DNA of 64,000 nucleotides from Linnemannia schmuckeri (lineage: Eukaryota > Mortierellomycota > Mortierellomycetes > Mortierellales > Mortierellaceae): positions 558,001 through 622,000 of the forward strand of contig JANATG010000004.1 in assembly GCA_029449235.1 (NCBI GenBank), read 5' to 3'. Shown one piece after another: positions 44,750 through 56,318 of the stretch; within the stretch, counting starts at the first letter, position 1, and every line of letters begins with the position of its first letter. Below the pieces are notes generated by a model, which worked only from the letters and a program-made list of their open reading frames with translations, searched no databases and was not told the DNA's origin. The position numbers and the translations under genes were made by a program.

Positions 44750-46765
44750 TCAGACCGAGGTGGCAGTGGTCTTTTTTTGCTGCTTCTCAAAAAGCTCCCT
44801 AGCCTTTTGTTCACTAGGTGACACAAACGGAACCACTGTACCTCGCAATGGAATATTTGGCAAAAAGCCAACTTGAGGACGGTACCGTACCATCTTGGTC
44901 AGCTATTTAGAAACAGATTGAAGACAAAAAAAAGAGAGTAAGATATTTATCTTGCATTTTAATGCTCGACATCTGAGTGTTCTCATTTGCACAGAAAAGA
45001 TATCAACAACGCCAATAAGCAAGACGTACCGATAGTTTCCACAACCACATTGGCATGCGTGTCATGAGGAAGAGGATTAGCGCGCCTACGATTCCCTTTT
45101 CTATTGCCTTGCCCATGACCTGGCTGTTCTTGTAAGATTCCATCACAGCGGGATAACGTTCTGCCTTGTACTCCTCAAAAACCCTGGTGATGTCCTCCGA
45201 CGTCTTTGTGGGCATGAAGTAAATCAGGTTGGCAAGTGTTATTGCATCGTGCATTGCCGTCACTGCACCTGTAGAAGAAGAGAAAATGTAGGTAAATAAC
45301 ATCTTCTGGACGGTATTTTTTGAAATCCCCAAAGAAAACAAGGTTAACGAACAACGTACCATGGCCCCCAGAAGGGCTAAGTTTGTGGCAAGCTAATGGG
45401 ATAAAATGTGCAAGAAAAAGTCATATGCTTAGCCCACATCTACATCAAAGCGGCATCGAGTAAATGAACGCGGTATACCAGCACCTACCATCGCCCATTA
45501 GCACGTAGCGACCGTGATGCCAGGTCTTGAAGACCTTCTCCTCGAGCATGACCTTGGAGATGAGCTCCTTAGGCGTCAAGTTATAGAGATCACCCATAGT
45601 CCGTTTCTTCCCATCGTCAAGCTGGAGAGGAAAGTTCCTAGTGCTTTCGCACATAGTTTGGGCTGGAGCTGCTCCCCACTCGCCCGAGTTCTCACTGTTG
45701 CGGAAGCGCTGCTCCATCGCCTCTTTGTTCGTTTTTTTCGAAAGGTGATGGATGACCATCCAGCAGAGCGTCTTCTGCGCTGTGCTCATCACACACCACT
45801 ACATAGCAGTGTAAAGACGGTATCAAAAGTAAATATCACTGTCGTTTTCGCTCCAGTGTTGTCGTTCTAAAAGTAAGACATACGTCGACTTACAGTGTAC
45901 GGTTTGTCTTCTCCAAGAAATCCAAGGAACTGACAATGAGGCTTGTTGACGATAGGAAACTCCTCGGGGTCAAGGACCTTGGTCTGGCCAACGAGAGAGG
46001 TGGAGCTGAAAGGTAGATCCTCGTGGTCAGACTTCGGCAGCACTCCTTTTGCCTTCAATTGTTCATACATGCGCTGACGGACTGCACTGTAGGCTCCGTC
46101 TGCACCGACAATAATGTCGCCCTCGTAGGTTTGGTTGTTGGAGAGGTGAACGGTGACCCTATTGTCTTCTTCGGAGATGTTGAGAACGCGGTGCCCAAAA
46201 AGGATCTTGTTGGCTGGGACCTGCTTCAGCATGATGTCATAGTAATCGGGGCGAGCAATAATGTAATGACCATAGCCAGTACTAAAAGAACCGTGAATGA
46301 ATAGAGTTTGAGTTGGAATATTGTTACAAAAGAAGAAATCGAATGGGTTCAGCCACGAAATGAAAGAACTTACTAGTCCTCAATGGGTCTGTAATCTTGA
46401 GGTCTGTAAGGCTCCAACGACTCCTTGTGGCTGTATATGTGAGTCATATACTTGCCCGCGGCGATGATGTCGTCATAGATTCCCATCTGTTGGAAGATAG
46501 GAAGGAGGGTGGGACCGATGGACATTCCCGAGCCTAAGAGATGCATTGTGGAGATGGCCACTTAGTACCAGCGCTTATAAATGAGTCGACTATTACTATC
46601 AGCCGTCGGTGCAGACACATGAGGGCATATACCCAAGGGCTTGACCGCGGCTGCGCGCTCAAAGATGGTGTAAGGAACATTCGATTTCTCGAGGAGAGCA
46701 CCTAGCATTAGGCCTCCTAGACCTGCTCCGACAATAAGGACGGTTGGCTTGTCGTTGGTAGACAT
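44750..46765 (-). CDS. FAD-dependent monooxygenase, array copy H (intact)
   Basis: Seven exons give about 471 aa, with exon 1 46633-46765, exon 4 45489-45798 and exon 7 44750-44902. It starts MSTNDKPTVLIVGAGLGGLM; DG motif VGADGAYSAVRQRMYEQLKA; GD motif GDACHKLSPSGGHG (Ser for Asn). Exon 4 EQRFRNSENSGEWGAAPAQT is identical in this stretch to copy D. Exon 6 has YFMPTKTSEDITRVFEEYKA and the hydrophobic ALILFLMTRMPMWLWKL. About 170 bp upstream of the start is the shared CATTGTTGCACAAA word (minus strand, 46932-46945). Confidence 0.87.
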
Positions 46766-47881
46766 GGTGAGCGAAAAGGAGCGATGATGATGAGGGAAGA
46801 CGGAATCGAGACGAAATGATGAGGGAAGATGAGATGCGGATGAGAAGAGATGTGGGAAGGCGTAATTTTTTTTCTTCTCTGTTGTCGAATGTAAACACCG
46901 TTAGGCAGATGGCTCCCCGTCTTCATTTGTTTGTGCAACAATGCCCTTTGTGCTTCTCTGTAATTGAGCATTTTTTTTGTATTTCATGGGTCCTATGCGC
47001 GATTTCTCATGCCCGTTTGATACATGTGTCAAAGGAATCGTTATTCTACACAGAGTACGCTGCAAGAACAAAAGGTAATTTGTCACAGGAAGGACACCAT
47101 TGAGATCAAAGTAAAAGTGGGTTGTTTTCGCTTCCTCCTCATTATCTGTTGACTTAATGTAGAAAAGAGGAGGCAATAACGACGAGAAAATAGAAACGTG
47201 CTCTGTCCCATGCTTTGTTCCAAACATACGCAATGCCCATGTCGAATTTTACCGGCGTGTGAGCATTATGCTTCTTGTCAACCGAAAACTATACTAGTCT
47301 TCTTTTTGAGAACACAAGGCATGTCTGTGCGACGATCAAAATAAATAGCGTTGCCGATTGGTTTATTCGCTTTCTTTTTAGTCCTTTCATCTTTGTGTCT
47401 GTCTGCACATCAGAAGAATGACTGTCGATGCAGTACTCAACAAATTAAAAAAGAAAAAAACAACAACAAAGCGCATCCTCATCTTCGCATAACAGCTATG
47501 CGAGCATGCACTTCTCTGGCTGTTAACAATGCATCCACTAGCTACTTGTGCGTTGACTAATAGTCATGATCACTTACACCCTTCGAGCCCCGAACGTGTG
47601 TGATCTAAGGGCGCTGGTCAAAAACAAGAACGGTGCAAGGCGAACATAATTAAACTGATTCGATGTGAAAAGAAAATGAGGGCTCATACGGTCCAATTCA
47701 CAACCATCGATCAGTTTGGAGTTCATTCTCTTTCTGTTGATTCTCCTCCATAATTGGCAAATGACAAGGCCAATTGGAACTACTCCCGTTAAAGTAAACC
47801 TGCAGACACACACTCACTCACTCACACTTCCACTCCCTTCCTTTCCAATCTACCTCCTTCATACCTAATAACCACACAAGA
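46766..47881. other. Promoter of copy H and spacer
   Basis: GATGAGG-rich leader of copy H to about 46860, then the conserved upstream word and AT-rich spacer. At 47800-47880 a CT/CA-rich stretch precedes the permease-like start and may be its captured promoter. No other gene was seen. Confidence 0.35.
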
Positions 47882-47971
47882 ATGTCACAGTACGAAGACG
47901 GATACGACAGGTCTGAAAAGTACGAGGCTGATCAGACGCAGGACGTCGATCGTGTATCGAACTCCCAGTGA
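47882..47971 (+). pseudogene. Amino-acid permease N-terminal fragment
   Basis: The 29 codons MSQYEDGYDRSEKYEADQTQ DVDR are a clear match to the first residues of the intact permease at 59772-61655 (MSKHEDGHEMSEKYEIDQMQ DVDR). The frame then meets TGA after SNSQ and nothing permease-like follows. A CT/CA-rich leader similar in style to the intact gene's lies just upstream. It is a captured 5' end of a permease gene, on the opposite strand to the array; a donor site (GTGAGC) overlaps the stop, so splicing to a lost exon is conceivable. Confidence 0.6.
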
Positions 47972-48089
47972 GCTGATGGACTGATGGGCCGACATTGAGA
48001 TGGGGCAATAGGCGAAAGACGTGCCCTCTAGGAGGAACCAACCGTTGTTTCATACATTTCTCGAGACAATAGCATAGAATACTATCGGA

Positions 48090-48254
48090 ATGGATTCACT
48101 TGAGCCGCAACAGCCGATTCCCATCCAGAGGGCGTACCCAATACAAGCAGTATATCCTCGCGATTTACCGTGTGTGATTGCCATTGTCTTTATCATCCTG
48201 GGCTCGTTAGAGCGTCCATGTGGTGCTTGTTGCTGTTACTATTGTCGTTGTTGA
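48090..48254 (+). CDS. Possible small membrane protein (54 codons)
   Basis: Starts MDSLEPQQPIPIQRAYPIQA, then a hydrophobic segment LPCVIAIVFIILGS and a cysteine-rich end (CGACCCYYCRC). A Pro/Gln-rich N-terminus, one membrane helix and a Cys-rich tail is a layout known in small fungal membrane proteins. There is no family match, and the frame could be the first exon of a longer gene or chance. It follows the permease fragment by 119 bp. Confidence 0.25.
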   Translation: MDSLEPQQPIPIQRAYPIQAVYPRDLPCVIAIVFIILGSLERPCGACCCYYCRC

Positions 48255-49848
48255 TTGTTGATTTTGTATTGCTTGATGGCGGCGATGGCAGCGGCGATTA
48301 TATTGATCCTAGTCCTGGTTCCGGTACTGGTCGGCCTTAGCATGTGTTTCTTGCTCCTGGCTCCATGGGCAATCCTCTTGTCTTTGGTTGATAGGTAGTG
48401 TGTGGTGCAGAAGGAAAGGAACTGTAAAAAATGGATTTTTGATGCTTTTTTTATGGCGACTGCTAAAAGAATTTATATTTTATTTAAGAAAAATAGTATA
48501 TATAGAATTTTCAATTTTTCATGAGTTTGGGTAGTAGACCTTAGGAATAAGACTTTGTCTTATGGGGACTAAACACGAAATAATTTAAGATATCCATGAA
48601 AATTGAGTTTAAAATGTGACCTCTCTAATATCTGCACGGTGTGGATCATGGCTTTGGATTACAAGGCATAGATCATGTTTTTTGGAAGACATCACGCGAA
48701 TCATATTTTTTTTTTGCGGTTACTTTGCTGAATAACTGGACTAGCTAAAACAGCAGCTTCGACAACAAAACGAACAAAACGTGAACAGGGAAGAACAGTG
48801 TGAAAAGGATCAAAGGAGCGTGTCTACTGCTCTAGTTATTGACTAGTACTCTATAACAACAAAAGAGAACGACAACCACGCCCTTCGACAGGTCCCTCAT
48901 AACACTCGCCATTACTTTGTGGAGTAACGCTCAATGCTTTTTTGTCATCCATCTTTCCTTCTTTCTTCTCTTTTTCCTTTTGGTTGGTGGACCGTGCTTT
49001 TGCCCCAAATAAGGTCCAAGCTGTTTTGAAATCAAAAAAGAGAGAAGCATACCAAAAATACTCTTTTTTTATGTTTGAATTTGGATGTCAATCAACCAGC
49101 ATCCATGATGGAAACTAACTACCTTTTTTTGGTTAGTAAAAATATCCATCGGGTTCTCTGTGGAGACGTATAAACAAGCAAAAAGGGATGTCCGGTTACA
49201 ACCACATTATATGGCTCAATTCCACACATCTTCCTACCGGCGACAAGGCGCGTTGACTGCTTTCGTTGATAGGAATGACATCTTCAACCTTTTCGTTGCC
49301 CTTGTCGCTCCCTCTATCGGTCGCCATTTTTTTGACATCAATTAATCTTTGTTGCCCTTTTGCAAAAACACTTTTTCTCTTCCAATGGTGCATACAAAAC
49401 AGCACTGCTTGCCTCTTCTTCTTTTCCACACCAATGGACCAGATTATTCTCCTATCCAAGAAGATCAAAGTAAACTGTTTTCTCATCTCTTTGTCATTTG
49501 CTATTAACCCGCAGCCTTCGATATCGTTCCCGCTGTGGGTTTTTCACGGTTGCTCTCGATTGATTTTGTACAAAAAGGAGCACTGACACACTTCTTCCCC
49601 CCCCCCCTCGCAGTTCTCCCTCTCTCGCTCTTACGCACACAAAAAACAACATAATCCATCCACTCACTTTAGGTCTCCTTCCGTTTTCACTCGCCACAAA
49701 GTGACTTTCCAATCTCCCCTCGATCAGCACCAAAATATTCCTTCATCCGTTCAGGGCAATATTTCTAGGACAACCCCCCTACATCTTCGATAGACCCAAT
49801 TGCTTCGAGGTCTTTACGACCCTTGCAGGCCTGTCTGCTCACTACAGA
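48255..49848. other. AT-rich spacer, no gene recognised
   Basis: 1.6 kb with notably AT-rich stretches (48420-48720 and 49020-49150). Open frames at 49160-49586 show no family motif. No repeat ends or RNA genes were seen. Confidence 0.4.
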
Positions 49849-49965
49849 ATGAGCCAAGGAATTCATTTTAAGCAGTGCTCGGAATGCAGAGACGTGTTCA
49901 TACGTGACCAAGTCTATGAATGCCACGTGTTGGCACATCCTCCATTCTGCTGCTTATTTTTTTGA
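49849..49965 (+). CDS. Mini-ORF with a single C2H2 zinc-finger pattern
   Basis: Thirty-eight codons: MSQGIHFKQCSECRDVFIRD then QVYECHVLAHPP. The spacing is C-x2-C-x12-H-x3-H, the classical C2H2 pattern, with a Phe four residues after the second Cys. The frame ends four residues after a CC pair. It could be a first exon, a relic of a zinc-finger gene, or chance; no continuation was found. Confidence 0.25.
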   Translation: MSQGIHFKQCSECRDVFIRDQVYECHVLAHPPFCCLFF

Positions 49966-50497
49966 TTGGCATAGGCAGTTCAATACCGGGATGAACTTTA
50001 CCGCCATGCTCGACAGCACTCTCATACCAACCCCTACTAAGACTAAAAGATTGAAAGACCTAAACACTCACCAGTAACCAGAGTGCGAGATGAAGTTTTG
50101 TAGACGAGGACGGGGGACATTTGTGGAATAGTCCGTTTGAGTGGTGGAAAGGGTATCCGTACTTTTTGCATGTTACGATGGTGGGATTGCTTGCAGTACA
50201 CGACAAACAAAAAGGAAATCTAAGTTACACAGACTTTAGCGTACATTGCACGGCCTCTCATCATTGATCCATCAGTCAGATAGACGACTGGACTGACATA
50301 AGGAGAGCCATTTCATCCCTAGTTGTTACAATCAATTCATTGCTTATCAGATTATCACACACGAAATTACATTTCTCGACATTATCGACCTGAGAACGCG
50401 GTATAAAACACACAACTTTTTTTTTTAGTTCACTCTTCATGTCGTCATGTATTGAACTACATGCACATCCTCCTCCGCGCTAGACAGAAGTCGCATG
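49966..50497. other. Spacer before copy I
   Basis: No gene recognised in 532 bp; only AT-rich non-coding sequence adjoining the 3' end of copy I. Confidence 0.35.
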
Positions 50498-52530
50498 CTA
50501 TTGTTTTTCAAAGAAAGCCCTGGCCTTTTGCTCACTGGGCGAGACGATAGGCACAACCGTACCCATGTAAGGAATAGCTTGAAGGAACCCAATTTGTGGG
50601 CGGTAGCGAACTGTCTTGGTTAACTTTTTTTTCAACAGCGAAAAACAAGTGAAAGAAATGTTAGTTGCATCTCTTTGCCAATTTTCACAACTCCCGCCAA
50701 CGACACTCAAAAATATTAAATTAAGAAAAGGACATACTGCGAGTTTCCACAGCCAGAACGGCATGTATGTGACCATATAGAAGACAATGGCGCCGGTGAT
50801 TCCGCGTGCCGTGATCTTGCTCATGAGCTGACTGTTTTCGAATGACTCCACCACAGCGGGATATCTCTCCTCCTGGTACTCTTTAAGGATCTCGGCGATA
50901 TCGGCCGAGGTCTTTGTTGGCATGGCGTAGATTAAATTCGCGAGCGCGATCGCATCATGCATCGCTGTCACCGCGCCTGCAAAATGAAAGCAGAAAGTGA
51001 AAAAAAAAATGCATTAGTAAATAATAAGGAGTCAGCGGTGTAGCCCTTGTTCCTGCTGGAGCATAACAAGAGACTCCTTTAGTCGGACGCGTACCATGGC
51101 CGCCGGAAGGGTTCAATTTGTGGCAAGCTATCGGAATAAAATATGAAAGAGGAAGGGGACCATTAGCGTATGGTGTCGAACACGCACAAGGTCCAAAGGG
51201 TCTTCAGGTGAAGTATACCAATACATACCATCGCCCATCAGTACAACACGCCCATGGTACCAAGTCTTGAACACCTTCTCCTCTAGAGCAACCTTGGAGA
51301 TCAACTCCTTGGGCGTAAGGTCGTAGAGATCGCCCATCGTGCGCTTCTTCCCGTCGTCGAGTTGGAGAGGAAAATCCCGCGTCTCGTCGCACATAGCCTG
51401 TGTCGAGTCCGATCCCCACTCTGTAGTTTCGTTGTCTTGCGCCTTCTTCTGCATTGCTGACTTGCTTGAGATTTGCGGTAAATATTGGATGTTAGACCAA
51501 CAGAGAGTTCCCTGCGCTGTAGTCATCAAACCCCACTGTGTTTCACAAAAAAAAAGAAGTAATGACGGTTCGTCAGTTTCGTTCGTCGATGCCACACAAC
51601 GATTCGTTCGTGTAAAGTCGTCACTCTTACTAGCGGGAATGTCTGTACGTTTTACTTACAGTGAATGGTTTTTCTCTTCCAATAACTCCGCGGAACTGGC
51701 AAATAGGCTCCTTAAGAATAGGGAACTCCTCGGGATCGAGGACCTTGGTTTGCCCGATTAGACAATAGCAGCTGAACGGAAGATCCTCCTGATCCTCCTC
51801 TGGCAGCTCTCCCTTTGCCTTTAGTTGTTCATACATGCGCTCACGGACGGCGCTGTAGGCGCCGTCGGCTCCCACAACAATGTTGCCCTCGACAGTCTCG
51901 TTGTTGGAGAGGTAAACGGTCACCCTGTCGTCCTTTTCAGAGATGTCGAGGACGCGCTTGCCAAAGTGGATTTTGTGAGCCGGGACCTGCTTCAGCATGA
52001 TTTCGTAGTACTTGGGTCGGGCAATAATGTAATGTCCATAGCCGGTACTACAAACGTAAAAGAAGCTGTTAGTGTGGGACCATTCCCAAACTTGAAAATA
52101 AAACAACGTGCGTTTGTCGATATAGAACTTACAACTCCTCGATAGGTCTGTAGTCGGAGCGCTTCAAACTCTCCAACTTCTCATTGTACATTTCCGTGTG
52201 GGTCATATATTTGCCGGCAGCAACGATATCGTCGTAGATACCCATTTGCTGAAAGATGGGGAGCAACGTGGGACCAATCGACATGGCCGAGCCTATGCAT
52301 AGAACATTCGACTTTTTTTTATTAGAGGCGACGAGAAAGACATAGTGCCCTTGATAGCTTTTGACACTGCTGACTGTCCACGTACCCAAGAGCTTGACAG
52401 TGATAGCACGCTCAAAGATTGTGTATGGGACACCCGACTTTTCAAGGAGGGCGCCGAGCATAAGGCCGCCTAGACCTGCTCCTACAATTAAGACGGTTGG
52501 CTTCTCGGCGGTGGTTGTGGCAGTGGACAT
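50498..52530 (-). CDS. FAD-dependent monooxygenase, array copy I (intact)
   Basis: Seven exons close in frame to 465 aa: 52386-52530, 52133-52292, 51660-52047, 51229-51535, then exon 5 (33 nt), exon 6 (239 nt) and 50498-50623. It has the longest N-terminal lead (MSTATTTAEKPTVLIVGAGL). The DG motif is VGADGAYSAVRERMYEQLKA. Exon 4 is of the QKKAQDNETTEWGSDSTQAM type shared with copy F. In exon 4 TWYHGR replaces the usual TWHHGR. The C-terminal hydrophobic stretch is AIVFYMVTYMPFWLWKLA and the protein ends early at ARAFFEKQ. The word CATGGTCGCACAA is at 52711-52723 (minus), about 180 bp upstream. Confidence 0.88.
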
Positions 52531-53505
52531 AGTGGGAGGATAGTTTTCCCTCTGTTAAGTGGTGGTGAAGGGGCAAAGAGAGAAAAGGGAATAAAAAAAA
52601 GAGAGATGAATGTCGGAATCGGATGAACAAAAAAAAAAGTAGATGGAGAAGATGAGGAAACTGAAAATTGGGTTCACATGCCGACAGTTGGTCGTCCTTC
52701 AATTTAGTGTTGTGCGACCATGAGCATGCTAAATTTTTTTTTCCGTATTCAAGCATATCTGCTTGATCGTCCCAGATAAATAATAAATTTGATCTCCAGC
52801 CCACCTACCCTAACAAAGAAGACGTAAAACAGGAAGAATGCTCCATAACCATCCACAAAAGATCAGGCGCTTACAGTATGTGAAGACATGCCCCAATTCT
52901 TTGTGCAGGAACAAAGACAAAAGGGAAACGTGTGCACTATTCTTGTAGCGCACAAGGCGAACTATGTGCGTCCGAATATATGGGCGACATTTTTTGCGTA
53001 CTTGAAGTGCGAGTCTTCGATCACACCCTCAAAAAGCCTTGGAGGAACGTGCCTTGATTCGTGCTTATTCGTGTTTTTTTCGTATGTCGTTAACCCGCCC
53101 CCCCATCGCTTCTTTACAAAGGAGATGCTTGTGATGCATATGCATACCTAATAGCGTTAAGTCGTAACCCACGGATAATCAAAATAAGCCCGCTCGATCC
53201 CCTCGTTCGGCCTACTTTTTTATTCTTTTCAAGAGACCGAAAAAATCTCAGCCCAGCAACAGCAAAAGAGTTAATAAATTTTGCAATTGATCAGATCACT
53301 GAAGCATGCAACCTTCTTCGTCTCACTGACCGCTGATGGTCGATTACATCTCCCCATTGGAGTGCTTGGAGTTAAGTCTCCGATACACACACATGCGGAC
53401 ATCTCTGATTACGAGTATGAAAAAAAAGATCTTTTATTTTGCTTTACTTCAGCACCCTCACCCAGTCTTTTTCTGCTGGTGCTCAAACCTATCTGGTGAA
53501 TACCT
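52531..53505. other. Promoter of copy I and spacer
   Basis: GA-rich leader to about 52650, the shared upstream word at 52711-52723, then about 750 bp with no recognised gene. Confidence 0.35.
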
Positions 53506-54126
53506 TCAAACGGAGACAGGCACTTGTTGAGTCTTTTCGGATAATGCCTTGGCCTTTAAGAAAGTGGGTGAGTCCATAGGCGCAACCGCACCCTTGTTCT
53601 TGATTCCTGGTAAGTAACCCACTTGGGGTCTCGCCTAGAGGGTGGCAGCCAACTAAAATGGTAGAAACACAAAGAAATGTCACGAAGTTGTTACTTTTAT
53701 CGTTTTCCCTAGCATACCAACAGTTCTCATCCGAAAAAAGACAAATGACACATACCACCTTCTTCCAGAGCCATGTGGGCATATTGGTGGCCACGAAGTG
53801 TGCAATTACATCAAAGAACTCTCTGACGGTCATCCTACTAGCCGATCTGAACGGCATTGAAAGAGTTCATGACAACAGGGTGGCGCTTTGCTTTGTATTC
53901 CTCAAGGATCTTAGTGATATCGGCAGAGGTTGACGAAGTATGTACATAGAGAAAGTTCGCAAGCGCGATCGCATCATGCATTGCCGTCACACCGTCTGGA
54001 AGACAGTGAAAAAGATGTGAGCGTAATTAATATCTCACCTTCGTGCCAGTGTGTCTTTTATTTTCCTGGATATGAGACGGTTGACCGCCTTACCTTGATC
54101 ACCAGCGGAATGAAGCTTATGGCATG
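53506..54126 (-). pseudogene. FAD monooxygenase piece J (exons 5-7, broken)
   Basis: The upstream end of the array. Exon 5 (54094-54126) reads CHKLHSAGDQG, with the GD motif largely lost and AT in place of the AG acceptor. Exon 6 reads GVTAMHDAIALANFLYVHTS, then DITKILEEYKAKRHPVVMNS, and shifts frame before SRMTVREFFDVIAHFVATNM and PTWLWKK. Exon 7 has an in-frame TAG before ARPQVGYLPGIKNKGAVAP and ends at 53506. Exons 1-4 are missing. It is more diverged from the intact copies than they are from each other. Confidence 0.8.
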
Positions 54127-54616
54127 ATACAAATATAAATATGACAAAAAACTGTATTAGTGAGCTGCCACGCTCGGCAATAACACTATTGGCTGTCATG
54201 ATGTATAAGGGTGAAAGGAGCAACAACCATCAATCAACACGCACGCGTTTTTGGTGTGCCCATGGTGGATAACTGCCAAGAATCAACATTTCTTCTCAAC
54301 AATTCAGCAACTAACCGACCTTTCTAACCTAAACAGATTCGATTTAGAGGTGGATGAATCTCATCCGAACGTGCACCTCATTCCGATTCAGAACTGTCAG
54401 TTACATTAACAAGATTTCAAGACCAAGTGTCGTTCACATCTACTCTTTCCATTACCTCATTCACCCTCGACTTCCATTAACACCATTGGCGAACGAACAA
54501 CAGAGCTCATTCTCTCTGGTTCAACAGTATGCAGTCTGAAATTGAGTCGTTAGGAAGCATTTCCTGTCGCATTTACTGCCCTCTTGATCATCCCATTTTT
54601 TTTTTTTTTTGGTCTT

Positions 54617-54684
54617 GAGACTGACTGCCTAATACAAGCAAGTCAGCCGGCAAACTGGCTGGCTGGTATTAGGAAGTCAGTCTC
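54617..54684. repeat. Hairpin-forming inverted repeat
   Basis: GAGACTGACTGCCTAATAC (54617-54635) pairs with GTATTAGGAAGTCAGTCTC (54666-54684) with one mismatch over 19 bp, around a 30-nt loop that itself contains short GCCGGC/GGCTGG complementarity. It follows a T-rich run. It may be a tiny MITE or a structured element; no target duplication was found. Confidence 0.6.
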
Positions 54685-56318
54685 GCCAACAACAGAAGTC
54701 GACGTGGGATTCTGCTTATGATTGTGGTTTTTCACACTAAAATACAGCACACACACTTGCCTTGCCTAGCAAATGAACACGCACTACGTCAACTACAGTA
54801 ATAAGACTCCATCCAAATGTGGGTTGTCATTTTTTTAAGATGAGGACAAAAATGGGTTCTTCCGGGATACCAACCCACCTCCTGAAGGTCTCGCTTGTGC
54901 CAAGGCTTTTTTGAGGATATACTTCATTTTTCATATCACACATGCTCAAACGAATGTCTCGCTTCGGACGACGAACGACTCCACATCACGCCCCCAGGAA
55001 AGTGCGCACAACAACTAGGCAACTTCGTTTTGGGCGAAGTGACTGATCAGAACTATCAACTGGCCTGGAAGAGATCGATCGGACTCATAGGGAGGGAGGC
55101 AAGCATGGATCATCAGTCTGAATCTGCGAAAGGTGATTGCCGACCGAGAACCAGGATAGAACAAGGAGGGGCGCTAATCAAAATGATGACTGATTAAGAA
55201 TGAGTGCACATGTACAAACATACACACAGAAAAACACTACAGAACAAGCGAGTATACTCGCTCGGGTAACGAAGGAAGGACAAAGAGAGGAAAAGGGAAC
55301 GGAACAATCCTTACAAAACCGAATGAGTCTTGTATAAACAGATGCATAGCGATTCGACTATTGTTCTTTATTTTGCTGAGTAAGACCATGCAATGCTGAT
55401 GGAAGAATGAAGAAGTAGACAGATTTAAAAAAAAAACAGGTTTATTAAGGTTGTTTCGCTTGATGTCTTCGCTCGGCTATGGCATATGCACGATGCGATT
55501 TTTCACACGAGGAGTGTGCGTTCGTCCGTCTCCTCCACGCCATTTTCATGGCAAAAAGGTAGGGAGGGGCCGAGCGAGTAAGAAAAAAACAAGGGAGCCT
55601 CGCTCGGATGGAATGGACGCAAAAATGAAAAAATAAATAAGGTAGAGGATGACCAAGCGGTTGAAACTTGGATCACACCCAACCCCCCTGCGGGCTCCAA
55701 TTATTGAGCAAGGCTCGGCTGAGCCGAGCGTCTATTTCGTGGGGTGGTGTGTTTTAGTGTGGGTGATGGACGTGGAGCGAGAGGAAAGAGAGAGGATCGG
55801 AGAATGGAAACAGTGTTATAGTGGTGCATGACAGGGGGCAGAGGGCGGGTAATGCTGTTTGTTGATTGTTGTCATGCTTGGCGGGTGGACGGAAGGACGA
55901 AAAGAACGACGTCGTGTTGTTGTGGGTGTTGTTGGGTGACATCGTTATGGGTTGAGAGCATCGACCACCCAACTCGGTTCCCTCTCGTTTCTTTTTCCTT
56001 CTGAAAAGGGCTTCTTTTGTCATTGTTGCACGCGTGGAATGGGTGCGTGACCAATTGGGTGGCGTTTGTTTCATTTTTGGCTGCCAAGTACAATTCCTAT
56101 AAAAGAGGGACATTTCTTTGTTCCCTCATTCTTCATTCCTCATTCAACTTCAACTTCTTTTACATTCGTTCATCAGCAAACAAGCCAACAAGCCAACAAG
56201 CCAACAAGCAACACCGACGACAACAAGCAACTCCAGCAACAACGAGTAAGTACAAGGTTCAACTCGCACAGACAACAACCTAGCACCAACCACCCAATAT
56301 ACAACACAACAACAAAAA
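54685..56318. other. Intergenic region upstream of the ICMT-like gene
   Basis: No gene was recognised in 54.7-55.8 kb; the 100-codon frame at 54895 lacks motifs. The last 450 bp form the promoter and leader of the next gene, including four imperfect tandem AAGCCAACA units at 56180-56212 in the probable 5' UTR. Confidence 0.4.

Noticed and set aside
11974..54126. Secondary-metabolite gene cluster
   Set aside because: Only monooxygenases are present; no polyketide synthase, NRPS, terpene synthase, prenyltransferase or transporter lies among them.
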